DNA of 64,000 bases from Terriglobia bacterium (GCA_020072785.1 JAIQGG010000002.1:1532697-1596696); one strand, 5' to 3'; shown: positions 17,844 to 26,483, numbered from the stretch's first letter. Notes: generated by a model not told the origin, from the letters alone. Numbers and translations: made by a program.

Positions 17844-17865
17844 AGCGAAACGCCTCGGCTACTGT
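17837..17865 (+). promoter_or_regulatory. Sigma-70-type promoter of rpsT
   Basis: A perfect -35 TTGACA (17837-17842), a 17-bp spacer and the -10 TACTGT (17860-17865). Transcription would begin about 28 nt before the rpsT ATG. It overlaps the upstream end of the divergent AAA gene, which argues for the internal start of that gene. Confidence 0.6.
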
Positions 17866-17899
17866 TAGAAATTCGGTTCAACGCAAAAAGGAGCATGGA

Positions 17900-18202
17900 A
17901 TGGCCCAGGGACAGGCTACCAAAATTAAGAAGCGGAAGAAATCAGTCCTTAAGCGCGCGAAGCAATCTATACAACGGGCGGAAGTGAACCGCGCCAATCG
18001 CACCCGCGTGCGCACCATGATGCGGCGGCTGCGCACCGCCATCACCGCCGGCGATCAGGCCGCCGCGGCCAATCTCCTGCAGCCCACCATGTCCGCCATC
18101 GACAAGGCCATCGCCAAGGGCGTGCTGCACGAAAACTCCGGCAACCGCTACAAGTCGCGCCTGAGCCTCGCCTTGCTCAAGATCCAGGCCGCCAAGAAGT
18201 AG
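17900..18202 (+). CDS. rpsT: 30S ribosomal protein S20
   Basis: 100 residues from ATG 17900, preceded by AAGGAG. An in-frame extension back to 17777 lies upstream of the promoter and is not real. The sequence is highly basic with S20 signatures: KKRKKSVLKRAKQSIQRAEVNRANRTRVRTM near the start, AANLLQPTMSAIDKAIAKGVLHENSGNRYKSRLS at the end. It binds 16S rRNA early in 30S assembly. A strong intrinsic terminator follows within 30 bp, so rpsT is probably monocistronic. Confidence 0.97.
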   Translation: MAQGQATKIKKRKKSVLKRAKQSIQRAEVNRANRTRVRTMMRRLRTAITAGDQAAAANLLQPTMSAIDKAIAKGVLHENSGNRYKSRLSLALLKIQAAKK

Positions 18203-18230
18203 CGGCGATAAATTTACAGATGCTTTGAGT

Positions 18231-18260
18231 AAGGGCGGGCTTCAGCCCGCCCTTCTTTTT
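18231..18260 (+). terminator. Intrinsic terminator of rpsT
   Basis: A perfect 10-bp stem (AAGGGCGGGC / GCCCGCCCTT) with a TTCA loop at 18231-18254, followed by CTTTTT. It lies 29 bp after the rpsT stop codon. Confidence 0.9.
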
Positions 18261-18268
18261 GGGGGATG

Positions 18269-18297
18269 TTGAGCGGTGAAGCGATTGCACCGCTCAA
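18269..18297. repeat. Perfect inverted repeat between rpsT and holA
   Basis: TTGAGCGGTG and CACCGCTCAA arms enclose a 9-base centre. It lies just past the end of the minus-strand holA operon and may act as a 3' stabilising hairpin. There is no T-run on the minus strand. Confidence 0.5.
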
Positions 18298-18321
18298 TTG
18301 TCTGACGTTTTCTGAATTGGG

Positions 18322-19371
18322 TCAGGCCGCCGAGGCGCTCCGCCTGGTCAGCCGCGTAATCAGGAAATCCAACAGCGCGCGCGGCTCCCGCACTCCGCCC
18401 TTCAGCCCGTCGTCGCACTCCTGCAGCGCCCGCAGTCCGCTCAGCAACTGCTCGCGTGACATCCGCCGCGCGCTCTGCAGCGCCAGCTCCGCCGTCTTTG
18501 GATGCATGCCCAGCTGCCGCGCCGCCTGCCACCCGTTCGCCGCGCCTTTTATTTCCTGCGCCTCGATCAGTTTCCGGTACATCCAGGCCATCGCCCCCAC
18601 CAGTGCCACCGGTTCATCGCCATCGCGCAGCAGCCGCTCCAGAAACTCCAGCGCCGTCTTGCGCTTCCCCGCCGCGAGCATGTCCGCCAGTTGCCATACC
18701 GTGTTCTTCTTGTGCGACACCACCAGCGCGGCCACGTCCTCGCGGCGGATGCGCCGCCGCTCCCCGGCATACGTCGCCAGCTTCTCCATCTCCGTCTTCA
18801 GCAGCTGCAGATCCTCGGCCACCCACTCGGCGAGATCCTCCGCCACGCCGGCCTCCAGCGCCACGCCCAGCTCGGAGGCCAGCGCGCCGGCCTGGGCCAT
18901 GGCCGCCGCGCGCCGCTCCTGCTCATTTTCCCCGAGGCTCACGGCCACCACCAGCGCCTTCTCCGCCAGGAGCTTGGCGAACTTCATGCGCTGGTCCAGC
19001 GACTCCGCTTCGATTACCAGCGTCGTGAACGGCGCGGGATCTTCCAGGTAGGCTTCGAGGGCTTTGACGAAATCGTCGCGCTTCGCGTCTCCCAGCTCTT
19101 CGATGGCTTCCGCCTCCTCGAGAAACACGACCTGCTGCGGCGAAAGCATGGGCATGGTCTGCGCCTGGTCCAGCGCCGCCTGGCCTTCCCCGCGCGCCGC
19201 GGAGAACCGCGAAAGCGCCCACGCGCGCGCCGCTTCCGGAACATACTTTTCGATCAGCAGCGTCCGGCAGGAATCCCGCAGAAAGGCCTCGTCGCCCAGC
19301 AGCAGCACCGCCGGGATGGCCTGGCCCTTCTCCATCCGCGCCAGCAGCTCCGCGGCGGCTATGCGCGCCAT
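18322..19371 (-). CDS. holA: DNA polymerase III delta subunit
   Basis: 349 residues, the normal length for HolA. Recognisable segments are AIPAVLLLGDEAFLRDSCRTLL (N-terminal AAA-like domain, no functional P-loop as expected), VVFLEEAEAIEEL, ELGVALEAGVAEDLAEWVAEDLQLLKTEMEKLATYAG and VWQLADMLAAGKRKTALEFLERLLRDGDEPVALVGAMAWMYRKL. The delta subunit opens the beta sliding clamp within the clamp loader. Its ATG overlaps the lptE stop (TAATG), so it is the last gene of the tsaB-to-holA operon. lptE-holA adjacency is common in Gram-negative bacteria. Confidence 0.92.
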   Translation of the reverse strand: MARIAAAELLARMEKGQAIPAVLLLGDEAFLRDSCRTLLIEKYVPEAARAWALSRFSAARGEGQAALDQAQTMPMLSPQQVVFLEEAEAIEELGDAKRDDFVKALEAYLEDPAPFTTLVIEAESLDQRMKFAKLLAEKALVVAVSLGENEQERRAAAMAQAGALASELGVALEAGVAEDLAEWVAEDLQLLKTEMEKLATYAGERRRIRREDVAALVVSHKKNTVWQLADMLAAGKRKTALEFLERLLRDGDEPVALVGAMAWMYRKLIEAQEIKGAANGWQAARQLGMHPKTAELALQSARRMSREQLLSGLRALQECDDGLKGGVREPRALLDFLITRLTRRSASAA

Positions 19372-19904
19372 TAGTAGCTCTCCGTGATGGCCGCCACCAG
19401 GCGCGCGGCAAAGTCCCGCGCCATGCGTTCCACCGCGGGGTCCTGCTCTTCGAAAAAGCTCTTCACGTCCGTGGAGATCTCGTATTCGTTGCGGAAGAGG
19501 AAATCAGCGTTGTGGTAGAGGACGCGCTTCGTCGCCGTCTCCTCCAGGAATACCTCGCAGTGCATGGTCACCAGCATGGTCGTGGCCCGCCCTGTGGCCG
19601 TGTCGTAGAGCAGCGGCGACACTTCCAAGCTCAGCACCTTCCCGCGGACCACGGCATCGGCATTGGCCGCATTGGACACGATGCGGTATCCCGCCCGCGC
19701 CAGGAATTCGTGCACCGTGGCCTCGGTCAGCCGCTGCTCGATGCGGTAGCGTGTGGTGCGGTTCTCGAACGCCGGCACCGCGATGCTCTGGATGCCGGCG
19801 GGCAGCGCATTCGTCCGCCCCGCCACGCGATAGCCGCATCCCCCCGCCAGCGCCGCGGCCAGCGCCGCAGCGCTCAGCAGCCCCCACATTCGTCCATTTC
19901 TCAC
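19371..19904 (-). CDS. lptE: LPS-assembly lipoprotein LptE
   Basis: 177 residues. A signal peptide with lipobox LAGGC (lipidated Cys about residue 23) is followed by the LptE/RlpB core: GYRVAGRTNALPAGIQSIAVPAFENRTTRYRIEQRLTEA, then LVTMHCEVFLEETATKRVLY and FLFRNEYEISTDVKSFFEEQDPAVERMARDFAARLV. LptE plugs the outer-membrane LptD barrel that inserts LPS. The GTG start overlaps the stop of the Asd-like gene (GTGA), and the stop overlaps holA. Its presence implies an LPS-bearing outer membrane. Confidence 0.9.
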   Translation of the reverse strand: MRNGRMWGLLSAAALAAALAGGCGYRVAGRTNALPAGIQSIAVPAFENRTTRYRIEQRLTEATVHEFLARAGYRIVSNAANADAVVRGKVLSLEVSPLLYDTATGRATTMLVTMHCEVFLEETATKRVLYHNADFLFRNEYEISTDVKSFFEEQDPAVERMARDFAARLVAAITESY

Positions 19905-20902
19905 AGCAGCCTCTCCGCCAGCCGCACGGCGTTCGATGCCGGCAGCTTCACGTTATCCGCGGCGCCCCACAGCCACCACGCTCCGCGCAGCGCCGGATCC
20001 GCTTCCGGCTGCGCAACGTGGATGCCCGTATCCCCTGCGGTCAGATTGCTCGGCCCCGCTTCACCCGGCCCCGCCAGCACGAAACCGGCCTCGCGGCACG
20101 CCCCTGCGATTCCCTCCGCCGTCGCCTCCGGCGCCAGATCCGCGCACGCAGCAAAGGTATATCCGTAAAACACCGGCGCATGCAACACCTGCAGCGACGG
20201 AGCGATCCCCGCCCCGCCCAGGCAGGCGGCCGTTTCCCGGCGCACCCGCGCTCGCTCCTCCGCCAGATTCTGCGCGCTTTCTTCCCCGTAGTGTTCCAGC
20301 AGGTTGAAAGCCACCTGCGTTCCGAAGACCGGATGCCCCGCGGGCTGAAAGCCGAGAAGCTGCGTCGTCTGACTTTCCAGCTCTTCGATGCCCGGTCGCC
20401 CGGCCTCGGAAACGGGCCGGAAGAAGAGCAGCATCAGCCGCCGCAATCCGGCGCGCTGCAGCGCCAGCGAGAGCAGCGCGGCAATCGTGCCGGGCGCCGA
20501 CGGCACGCAAAACACGCTGCCCTCCGGCCGCGCCGCCGCTCCGCGCGGCGTTTCCAACTGGGGAAACCACACCGTCGTTCCCTTTTCTTCCAGCAGGCCC
20601 CCGGAGAGATCGATCACCTTCGCGCCGGAACGCTGCGCGGCTCCGGCGTTACGCCGCGCAAAGGCCGCCGACCCTGCAAAGAACACGCATTGGGCGCGGG
20701 AAAAACTGTCCTCCTCGACCGGCTGGATCACCGCCGGCTCGCCTCCCGCTTCGGTGAGTATCCCCGCGGCTAGCTCCTCATCCACCAGCCGGAAATCCGC
20801 CGCGGCAAAACGCCCTTCTTCGAGCAACTGGCGCAGTTCCGCGCCCAGCAGCGAGGAGGCGCCGGCGATGACTATTCGGGGAGAACTGAAGCTGGGGGAC
20901 AT
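19901..20902 (-). CDS. Aspartate-semialdehyde dehydrogenase-like protein lacking catalytic residues
   Basis: 333 residues with the Asd/ArgC fold: a dinucleotide-binding start (IVIAGASSLLGAELRQLLEE), the segment KVIDLSGGLLEE, and the C-terminal dimerisation domain (FRPVSEAGRPGIEELESQT, then DPALRGAWWLWGAADNVKLPASNAVRLAE). The active-site motif of Asd (N-C-x-T) reads A-P-G-T at 136-139, so the nucleophilic Cys is replaced by Pro137. The catalytic His position in the G-H motif is Tyr248 (FYGYT). The protein therefore cannot perform Asd chemistry by the known mechanism. It sits between pssA and lptE, overlapping lptE by four bases. I expect a structural or regulatory role, or altered chemistry, not lysine biosynthesis. 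Confidence 0.8.
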   Translation of the reverse strand: MSPSFSSPRIVIAGASSLLGAELRQLLEEGRFAAADFRLVDEELAAGILTEAGGEPAVIQPVEEDSFSRAQCVFFAGSAAFARRNAGAAQRSGAKVIDLSGGLLEEKGTTVWFPQLETPRGAAARPEGSVFCVPSAPGTIAALLSLALQRAGLRRLMLLFFRPVSEAGRPGIEELESQTTQLLGFQPAGHPVFGTQVAFNLLEHYGEESAQNLAEERARVRRETAACLGGAGIAPSLQVLHAPVFYGYTFAACADLAPEATAEGIAGACREAGFVLAGPGEAGPSNLTAGDTGIHVAQPEADPALRGAWWLWGAADNVKLPASNAVRLAERLL

Positions 20903-20905
20903 GGA

Positions 20906-21745
20906 TCAGGCGGTCCGAGTGACCGCATGGTGCCGCACCCAGCGCACCACGTGCAGCACCATGCCAATGCTGGCGTAGCCCACGGCAAAAAAGAAGAGCG
21001 TTATCTCCGAATACAGCCATACGGCGGCCACAATCAGGGCAATAATGACGATCGCCAGCGAGGGCTGCCGCTTCGTCCACGCCACGTCCTTGAAGCTGTA
21101 GTAGCGCACGGTGCTGGTCATCAACGCTCCCAGTACCGCCGCCAGCAACAGCCAGCCCGCCGACCAGCGCCAGTCCTGCAGCGGCACCTTGAAGGCGTGC
21201 ACAATCGCCGCAATCACCCCGGCCCCCGCCGGTGTGGGCATCCCCACGAAATAGCCCAGGCCACCCGGAGCCATGCCCTGCACATTGAAGCGCGCCAGCC
21301 GCCAGGCGCAGCAGATCAGAAAGATCAGGCAGCTCAGCCATCCGAGTTGCGCAAGCTGTTGCACGGAAATGGATTCCTGCGCCGGCAGGCTGCGCACCCC
21401 CCACGCATACGCCAGCACGGCGGGCGCAATCCCGAAACTCACCACGTCCGCCAGCGAATCGAACTGCTTCCCGAATTCCGTGTTCGTCCCGGTCATGCGC
21501 GCCACGCGCCCATCCAGTGAATCGAAGAGAATCGCGTACCCGATGGCCTTCGCCGCATGGTCGAAGTCGTGCGTCGCACCCCCCAGCGCGGCCACCACGG
21601 CGTAGTAGCCGCAGAGAAGATTGGCCACCGTGAAGACGCTCGGCAGAAGATAGATCCCGCGCCGCAAGCGCTCTCCGCGCTTGTGCCGCGGATCAAATGG
21701 CAAACCTGTCTGTTCCGCCACGCCTTTTCCCGCGAACTCTGCCAT
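20906..21745 (-). CDS. pssA: CDP-diacylglycerol-serine O-phosphatidyltransferase
   Basis: 279 residues, an integral membrane protein with about eight hydrophobic segments. The CDP-alcohol phosphotransferase motif D-G-x2-A-R-x8-G-x3-D-x3-D is intact in DSLDGRVARMTG followed by NTEFGKQFDSLAD. It makes phosphatidylserine from CDP-diacylglycerol and serine. The product is decarboxylated by the neighbouring Psd, whose gene ends 37 bp upstream. Together the pair gives the phosphatidylethanolamine pathway. The gene stops 3 bp before the Asd-like start. Confidence 0.95.
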   Translation of the reverse strand: MAEFAGKGVAEQTGLPFDPRHKRGERLRRGIYLLPSVFTVANLLCGYYAVVAALGGATHDFDHAAKAIGYAILFDSLDGRVARMTGTNTEFGKQFDSLADVVSFGIAPAVLAYAWGVRSLPAQESISVQQLAQLGWLSCLIFLICCAWRLARFNVQGMAPGGLGYFVGMPTPAGAGVIAAIVHAFKVPLQDWRWSAGWLLLAAVLGALMTSTVRYYSFKDVAWTKRQPSLAIVIIALIVAAVWLYSEITLFFFAVGYASIGMVLHVVRWVRHHAVTRTA

Positions 21746-21782
21746 CCTCGCACCCGTCCCTGTTGCCAGCTCTTACCGCCTC

Positions 21783-22424
21783 TTACCGGCTTTCATCCCC
21801 GGCAGCCTTCCCCGCCATCCACCGCGCCACCACACTGGAGCCTCCGCGCACCGTCTGCCCCGGCTGGACCACAATTTCCGCCTCGCTGGGCAGCCACACG
21901 TCCACGCGCGATCCGAAACGCACCAGCCCGATGCGGTCCCCGCGCCCCACCTTGTCACCCGGCTTCTTCCAGCAGATCACGCGCCGCGCAATCCAGCCCG
22001 CGATCTGCTTGAACACCATCTCCCCCGTCTCCGTCTTGAGGTGAATGATGTTCTGTTCGTTTTCGAAAGAGGCCCGCGCGCGCATCGCTCCATAGAACTT
22101 GCCCGGGCGGTATTCCACGTTGGCAATCGTGCCCGCGATCGGTGCGCGGTTCACATGGACATTCCACACCGCCAGGAAAATGCTGATGCGCTTGCCAGGC
22201 TTTCCCGCAAACTCTTCTTCGGTCACCACCACCACGCGTCCGTCCGCCGGCGATACCACTGCCCCCGGTTCCCCCGGGATCAGCCGTTCCGGGTCGCGGA
22301 AAAACGAAAAAACAAACAACGCCAGCGCCACCAGCACCACGCCGGCCGCCGTCCAGTGCAGGAGCAGCGCCCCCGCGCCCAGCGCCAGCACCGGCAGACC
22401 GAACGTGTACCCTTCGCGGACCAT
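21783..22424 (-). CDS. psd: Phosphatidylserine decarboxylase, short Psd family
   Basis: About 213 residues from ATG 22424 (MVREGYTFG); a GTG at 22451 would add nine residues. Two hydrophobic segments near the N-terminus (LPVLALGAGALLLHWTAAGVVLVALALFVFSFF) precede the soluble core RLIPGEPGAVVSPADGRVV, ISIFLAVWNVHVNRAPI and VDVWLPSEAEIVVQPGQTVRGGSSVVARW. The GSS site is where self-cleavage creates the pyruvoyl prosthetic group. It converts phosphatidylserine to phosphatidylethanolamine at the inner membrane and pairs with pssA just downstream. Confidence 0.94.
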   Translation of the reverse strand: MVREGYTFGLPVLALGAGALLLHWTAAGVVLVALALFVFSFFRDPERLIPGEPGAVVSPADGRVVVVTEEEFAGKPGKRISIFLAVWNVHVNRAPIAGTIANVEYRPGKFYGAMRARASFENEQNIIHLKTETGEMVFKQIAGWIARRVICWKKPGDKVGRGDRIGLVRFGSRVDVWLPSEAEIVVQPGQTVRGGSSVVARWMAGKAAGDESR

Positions 22425-22513
22425 ACGTGTGCCGCAGCCACGCCGCGCCACTCCGCGTCGCCCCCGGCATCGTCATTCTACGACAGAAATGCTCCCGCCA
22501 GACGCGCTTATCG

Positions 22514-22744
22514 TCACGCGCACGCGTGCCCTTGGCGTTTCAGCAACTGCTGCATCTCGTCTTTCACGCGAAGTTTTAGTTTTTTTAGCCGGACTTCTTC
22601 GAGGAGGTCTTCCGCACTGAGGTAAGGGGAGAGAGTCAAGCGGTGCAGTTCTGCTTCGTACTGCGTGTGCTGCTCGGCCAGCTTCTGATATTCGGCATCC
22701 GCATCCAGGTACTGTTCACCGGGATTCCGCTGCAGACTGGACAT
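22514..22744 (-). CDS. Small DUF465 (YdcH-like) helical protein
   Basis: 76 residues with GGAGGACGC before the ATG. It is entirely helical and charged (YQKLAEQHTQYEAELHRL, then LLEEVRLKKLKLRVKDEMQQLLKR), matching the DUF465/YdcH pattern of a short antiparallel coiled coil. The function is unknown in all members I recall. It lies between rimI and psd in the same orientation, with a possible promoter of its own upstream. Confidence 0.75.
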   Translation of the reverse strand: MSSLQRNPGEQYLDADAEYQKLAEQHTQYEAELHRLTLSPYLSAEDLLEEVRLKKLKLRVKDEMQQLLKRQGHACA

Positions 22745-22783
22745 GCGTCCTCCTATTGTGTGCGGTGGTGGCTACATAGGCGT

Positions 22784-22812
22784 AACCTAGCACAGAGGCG
22801 GCGGGGAGCCAA
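22784..22812 (-). promoter_or_regulatory. Possible promoter upstream of the DUF465 gene
   Basis: Read on the minus strand, TTGGCT (22812-22807), a 17-bp spacer and TAGGTT (22789-22784). Both hexamers are partial matches to the consensus, so this could be an internal promoter of the tsaB-holA operon or chance. Confidence 0.3.
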
Positions 22813-22838
22813 GCATCTCTTTGTCTTTTCTCGGGCAA

Positions 22839-23315
22839 CTATCCAGAAAATTCCAGGGCCATGCAGACGGCGTCTTCCCGCGGCTCCTCGTAATAGGCCG
22901 CGCGCCGCCCCGCCCCGCGGAAGCCCAGCCCTTCGTAGAACGCGATCGCGCCCCGGTTCGACGCGCGCACCTCCAGAAAGACCCGGCGCACTCCCTGCCC
23001 CCGGAATTCCCGCAACGCCTCCTGGGCCAGCGCCGTCGCGTATCCCCGGCGCCGCGATTCCGGAGCCATGGCCAAGTTCAGGATCTCCGCTTCGTCCGCC
23101 GCGCAACGGGCTACCAGGAAACCCACCGTTGCCGCGCCCGCCTGGGCAACCCAGCCGCGGCAACCGGCCTCGCGCAGCCGGGCGTAGGCCTCTTCGCTCC
23201 ACGCCGCGGCTTCCGCGCACCGCCGTGCAATGCGCACCGCCTCCGCCGCATCCCCCGGTTCCAGCGCACGCAACCTCAGTTCCGGCAGCGGCTCCGCTTG
23301 CGATTCACCGCGCAT
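22839..23315 (-). CDS. rimI: Ribosomal protein alanine N-acetyltransferase RimI-like
   Basis: 158 residues from ATG 23315, overlapping the tsaB stop by 11 bases; longer in-frame starts lie inside tsaB. GNAT fold: LRLRALEPGDAAEAVRIARRC, VGFLVARCAADEAEILNLAMAPESRRRGYATALAQEAL (acetyl-CoA P-loop R-R-R-G-Y-A), VFLEVRASNRGAIAFYEGLGFRGAGRRAAYYEEPREDAVCMAL. The NxxAIAFYExxGF pattern is typical of RimI, which acetylates ribosomal protein S18 in E. coli. tsaB-rimI adjacency is widespread. Confidence 0.9.
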   Translation of the reverse strand: MRGESQAEPLPELRLRALEPGDAAEAVRIARRCAEAAAWSEEAYARLREAGCRGWVAQAGAATVGFLVARCAADEAEILNLAMAPESRRRGYATALAQEALREFRGQGVRRVFLEVRASNRGAIAFYEGLGFRGAGRRAAYYEEPREDAVCMALEFSG

Positions 23316-24027
23316 GCCCGGCTGCACCCGTGGTGTCTTTCCAGGAACGCTTTGCGTCCGATCGCCGGATGTAGTTCGCATCCAGCACCAGCGCATCCAC
23401 CAGCTTTCCCGCCTGCGCCTGCAGGTAGCCAATCTGCCCGATCCGTGGCGCCAGAACTGTCGTTACCACCTGCACTCGATCTCCAGCCTGCTCCCGTTCC
23501 GCCCACCACGGCGCACCCAGGACCAGATCCTTGTCCGGCGTGGCCCAGCAGACTCGCTCCCCGGGAATCGCCCGCCGCACGGTCTCCACAAACTCCTTGA
23601 GCGGAGAGACGCTTTCCTCCCCCTGCAACACCACTCTCCCCCCTTCTCGGTGATACAGTCCCGCGTACACCTCGCCCCGGCTGCCATTCACCAGCGCGGC
23701 AATCCACTCTCCCCCGCTCCCCTCACTGGCAATTGCTTCCAAACGCGAGACCGCGCCAATTCCCCGTCCATAAATCTCCGCCAGTGCCTTAACCGTGGTC
23801 AGGCCCACCCGCAGACCAGTGAACGACCCCGGCCCCGCCGTCACCACGTATACCTCCACCTCGCCGAGTACAGCTTCTCTCTGCGCCAAAACCCTCTGAA
23901 TGGCTGGAATCAGCCAGGAGGAATAGTCCTCAACGGTGTCATGGACGGCCACGGCTTCTGCTACCCCGTCACGGAGCAGACAGACGCTCCCTCGCGAGTC
24001 GCACGTATCCACGCTAAGCAGAATCAC
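23305..24027 (-). CDS. tsaB: tRNA t6A threonylcarbamoyltransferase partner TsaB
   Basis: 240 residues from GTG 24027. ASKHA fold with ILLSVDTCDSRGSVCLL at the N-terminus and the TsaB hallmark VVTAGPGSFTGLRVGLTTVKALAE near residues 60-85, followed by SRLEAIAS and ALVNGSRGEVYAGLY. TsaB binds TsaD (encoded at 28.5 kb) and TsaE to install N6-threonylcarbamoyl on A37 of ANN-decoding tRNAs. It is the first gene of a long minus-strand operon reaching holA. Confidence 0.94.
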   Translation of the reverse strand: MILLSVDTCDSRGSVCLLRDGVAEAVAVHDTVEDYSSWLIPAIQRVLAQREAVLGEVEVYVVTAGPGSFTGLRVGLTTVKALAEIYGRGIGAVSRLEAIASEGSGGEWIAALVNGSRGEVYAGLYHREGGRVVLQGEESVSPLKEFVETVRRAIPGERVCWATPDKDLVLGAPWWAEREQAGDRVQVVTTVLAPRIGQIGYLQAQAGKLVDALVLDANYIRRSDAKRSWKDTTGAAGHAR

Positions 24028-24240
24028 GGACCTATTCTAACCCATGCCGGCTGAGGCGGATGCAGGACACTAACATTCTCCAGCGCCAGTCTTGAACATG
24101 AAACCAGTGGAGCTGGGGATGCAGAAGCAGCTCTTTCAGGGAAAGCAAAACAGCATGTAATATTACCGTAAGATAAGAGCAATTCAGCTGCCAAAGAACA
24201 TTGCAAAATTCCCTATCTAATTGATTCCAGAGGAAATATC
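24028..24240. other. AT-richer divergent intergenic region tsaB/carD
   Basis: No gene is supportable between the tsaB start and the carD promoter. The stretch is noticeably lower in GC than its surroundings, in keeping with a divergent promoter region. I could not pick a convincing promoter for tsaB on the minus strand. Confidence 0.4.
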
Positions 24241-24269
24241 TTGACTCTTTCCACACAATTCTTTATTCT
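24241..24269 (+). promoter_or_regulatory. Sigma-70 promoter of the CarD gene
   Basis: The -35 TTGACT (24241-24246), an exact 17-bp spacer and the -10 TATTCT (24264-24269). Transcription from about 24276 gives a leader of ~25 nt containing a G-rich AGGGGGG before the ATG at 24301. Confidence 0.65.
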
Positions 24270-24300
24270 ACACATGCATTCCAGGGGGGCATCCGATCCT

Positions 24301-24822
24301 ATGGAGTATAAAATCGGCGATAAGGTTGTATATCCGAACCACGGCGTTGGGCTCGTAGAACAGATCAGTTATGGAGTTTTAAACGGTCGTACCGAACGCT
24401 ATTTGATGATTCGCATAACTTCCAGCGGCTTGCGCGTGATGGTGCCACATTCGAACGCGCCGGCCGTCGGCCTGCGTCCTGTTATTCGTCCCGTGGACAC
24501 CAGCAAGGTCCTCGGTTTCCTCGAAAAAGGCAAACTGAACTCCCACCACGACTGGAAACACCGCTTCAAGGAGAATTCCGAGCGCATGCGTACCGGTTCT
24601 CTCCTGGAAGTCGCCGTCGTCCTGAAAAGCCTGGTCTCCCTCAGCCGCAGCAAGCCGCTCTCGTTCCGCGAAAAGAAAATGCTGGAGCGCGCCAAGTATC
24701 TCCTGGTCAGCGAAATGGCCACATCGAGAAATACCTCCGCGGAATCGGCGGAAACACTCGTTGTGAAATCGCTGGCGAAGGCCAAGCTGCAGTTCCCGGT
24801 GATGCTGGAAAAAGTGGACTAG
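24301..24822 (+). CDS. carD: CarD-family RNA polymerase-binding transcription factor
   Basis: 173 residues from ATG 24301; the frame continues to 24241, but that segment is the promoter. The N-terminal Tudor-like CarD_CdnL_TRCF domain reads YKIGDKVVYPNHGVGLVEQI, then GRTERYLMIRITSSGLRVMVPHSNA. The C-terminal helical DNA-binding domain has HDWKHRFKENSERMRTGSLLEVAVVLKSLVSLSRSKPLSFREKKMLERAKYLL. CarD/CdnL contacts the RNA polymerase beta subunit and stabilises open complexes at rRNA and housekeeping promoters. The same fold occurs in Mfd, encoded at 36-39 kb. Its 3' end meets the convergent hyuB-like gene with a 4-base overlap. Confidence 0.94.
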   Translation: MEYKIGDKVVYPNHGVGLVEQISYGVLNGRTERYLMIRITSSGLRVMVPHSNAPAVGLRPVIRPVDTSKVLGFLEKGKLNSHHDWKHRFKENSERMRTGSLLEVAVVLKSLVSLSRSKPLSFREKKMLERAKYLLVSEMATSRNTSAESAETLVVKSLAKAKLQFPVMLEKVD

Positions 24823-26483
24823 TTTCTTCCTGGATCTTTCCCGGCGCGCGTCCCCCTCGGGTCACGCGCCGGCTTTCTTTTCGCGCGTCCCCAGCCTCCG
24901 CCGCCCGGCGTTTCGATGCGCAGGATGTCGCCCGCCAGCACGTCCAGCACGCACTTCCCCGGAAGCCCGCGCGCTTTTCCGTTTCGAATCTGCAGATTCT
25001 TTCCCGGCGCGCCGCTTTTTCCGCCCTGCAGCCCATACGGCCCGCGCTCCCGGCGGTCGCACAGCAACCCCGCTTGCGCAGGAGCCAATAATTCCAGTTC
25101 GCGCACGATCCCGTCGCCGCCGCGGAACTCCCCTTTGCCGCCCGAGGCCCTGCGAATCCGGTAGGCGCGCAGGCGCACCGGATAGACCTGCTCCAGCACC
25201 TCAATGGGCGTATTCCAGGAATTGGTCATGTGCGTGTGGATGGCCGATGCGCCGTCGAGCCCCGGCCGCGCGCCCATCCCCCCGGCAATCGTCTCGTAGT
25301 AGGCGAACGGCGCATTCGCGTTGCGCGGATCAAGCCCCCCCAGCGTCAGATTGTTCATTGTGCCTTGGCTCGCCGCAGGGATCCGCGCCGGCACCACCCG
25401 CGCCAGCGCGCGCAGCAGCGTGTCCACAATGCGCTGCGAGGTCTCCACGTTCCCGCCCGCAACCGCCGCCGGAGGCTGCGCGTTCACAATCGTTCCCGGC
25501 GGCGCGTAAATCCGGATCGGACGCAGCAGCCCCGACGTGGCCGGAACCTCTTCTCCCAGCAGGCAGCGGAACACGTAATACACTGCCGAAATCGTGATCG
25601 CTTCGACGGCGTTCACATTGCCCGGGCACTGCGCAGCAGACCCGCTGAAATCCACCTCCGCCGCGCGCTTGCCGATGCGCACCCGCACCGCGATGCGCAG
25701 CGCCTTCCCGCTCACCCCGTCGCCATCCAGATAATCTTCCGCGTTGTACGTTCCCGCCGGAAGCTCCGCCAGCGCCCCGCGCATCATTTCCGCCGAATAC
25801 TCCAGCAGGTGCCCTGCATAGCGCTGCATCTCCGCCGCCCCGTTGCGCCCCACCATCTCCCGCAGCCGCCGCTCGCCGATGCGGCAGGCCGCCACCTGCG
25901 CGGAGAGATCGCCCTCGCGCTCCGCGGGCGTGCGCACGTTGGCCAGGAACACCGCCAGCACGCCGTCGTTGCGCCGCCCTTCCTCGTACAGCTTTACCGG
26001 CGGGATGCGCAGCCCTTCCTGATAAATCTCGCGTGCCGGACCCATTGACCCGGCCAGCGCCCCGCCGATATCCGCGTGGTGCGCTCGGTTGGCCACGTAA
26101 AACAGCGGCCGCCTGTCTCCGCGCAGATAGACCGGCATGACCAAAGTCACGTCCGGCAAGTGCGTGCCCCCCGCGAAGGGGTCGTTGAGCACGGCAATGT
26201 CTCCCGGGCGCAGCACAAAGGCCCGGCGCACCGCCGCCACCGAAGCCGGCATCGACCCCAGGTGCACTGGCATGTGGTCGCCCATGGCCAGCACCTCCCC
26301 GTCACCGTCATACACCGCGCAGGAATAGTCCCGCCGCTCCTTGATGTTCGGCGAAAACGCTGAACGCCGCAGCCCCGCGCCCATCTCTTCGGCCACCGAG
26401 TGGAACAGGTTCTTGAAGATCTCCAGCCGCGTCGGGTCCACTTGGCCCCTATGTTTTCCGGGGATTCGTTTAGCGCCGCGCAT
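24819..26483 (-). CDS. Hydantoinase B/oxoprolinase family protein
   Basis: 554 residues, full length for HyuB. Characteristic stretches are [93 protein letters not shown] and, near the C-terminus, [41 protein letters not shown] and GGGGWG. With HyuA it would form an ATP-dependent amidohydrolase opening hydantoin or 5-oxoproline rings, or part of an acetone-carboxylase-like complex; the substrate cannot be assigned. It overlaps the hyuA-like gene by 14 bases. Confidence 0.9.
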   Translation of the reverse strand: MRGAKRIPGKHRGQVDPTRLEIFKNLFHSVAEEMGAGLRRSAFSPNIKERRDYSCAVYDGDGEVLAMGDHMPVHLGSMPASVAAVRRAFVLRPGDIAVLNDPFAGGTHLPDVTLVMPVYLRGDRRPLFYVANRAHHADIGGALAGSMGPAREIYQEGLRIPPVKLYEEGRRNDGVLAVFLANVRTPAEREGDLSAQVAACRIGERRLREMVGRNGAAEMQRYAGHLLEYSAEMMRGALAELPAGTYNAEDYLDGDGVSGKALRIAVRVRIGKRAAEVDFSGSAAQCPGNVNAVEAITISAVYYVFRCLLGEEVPATSGLLRPIRIYAPPGTIVNAQPPAAVAGGNVETSQRIVDTLLRALARVVPARIPAASQGTMNNLTLGGLDPRNANAPFAYYETIAGGMGARPGLDGASAIHTHMTNSWNTPIEVLEQVYPVRLRAYRIRRASGGKGEFRGGDGIVRELELLAPAQAGLLCDRRERGPYGLQGGKSGAPGKNLQIRNGKARGLPGKCVLDVLAGDILRIETPGGGGWGRAKRKPARDPRGTRAGKDPGRN

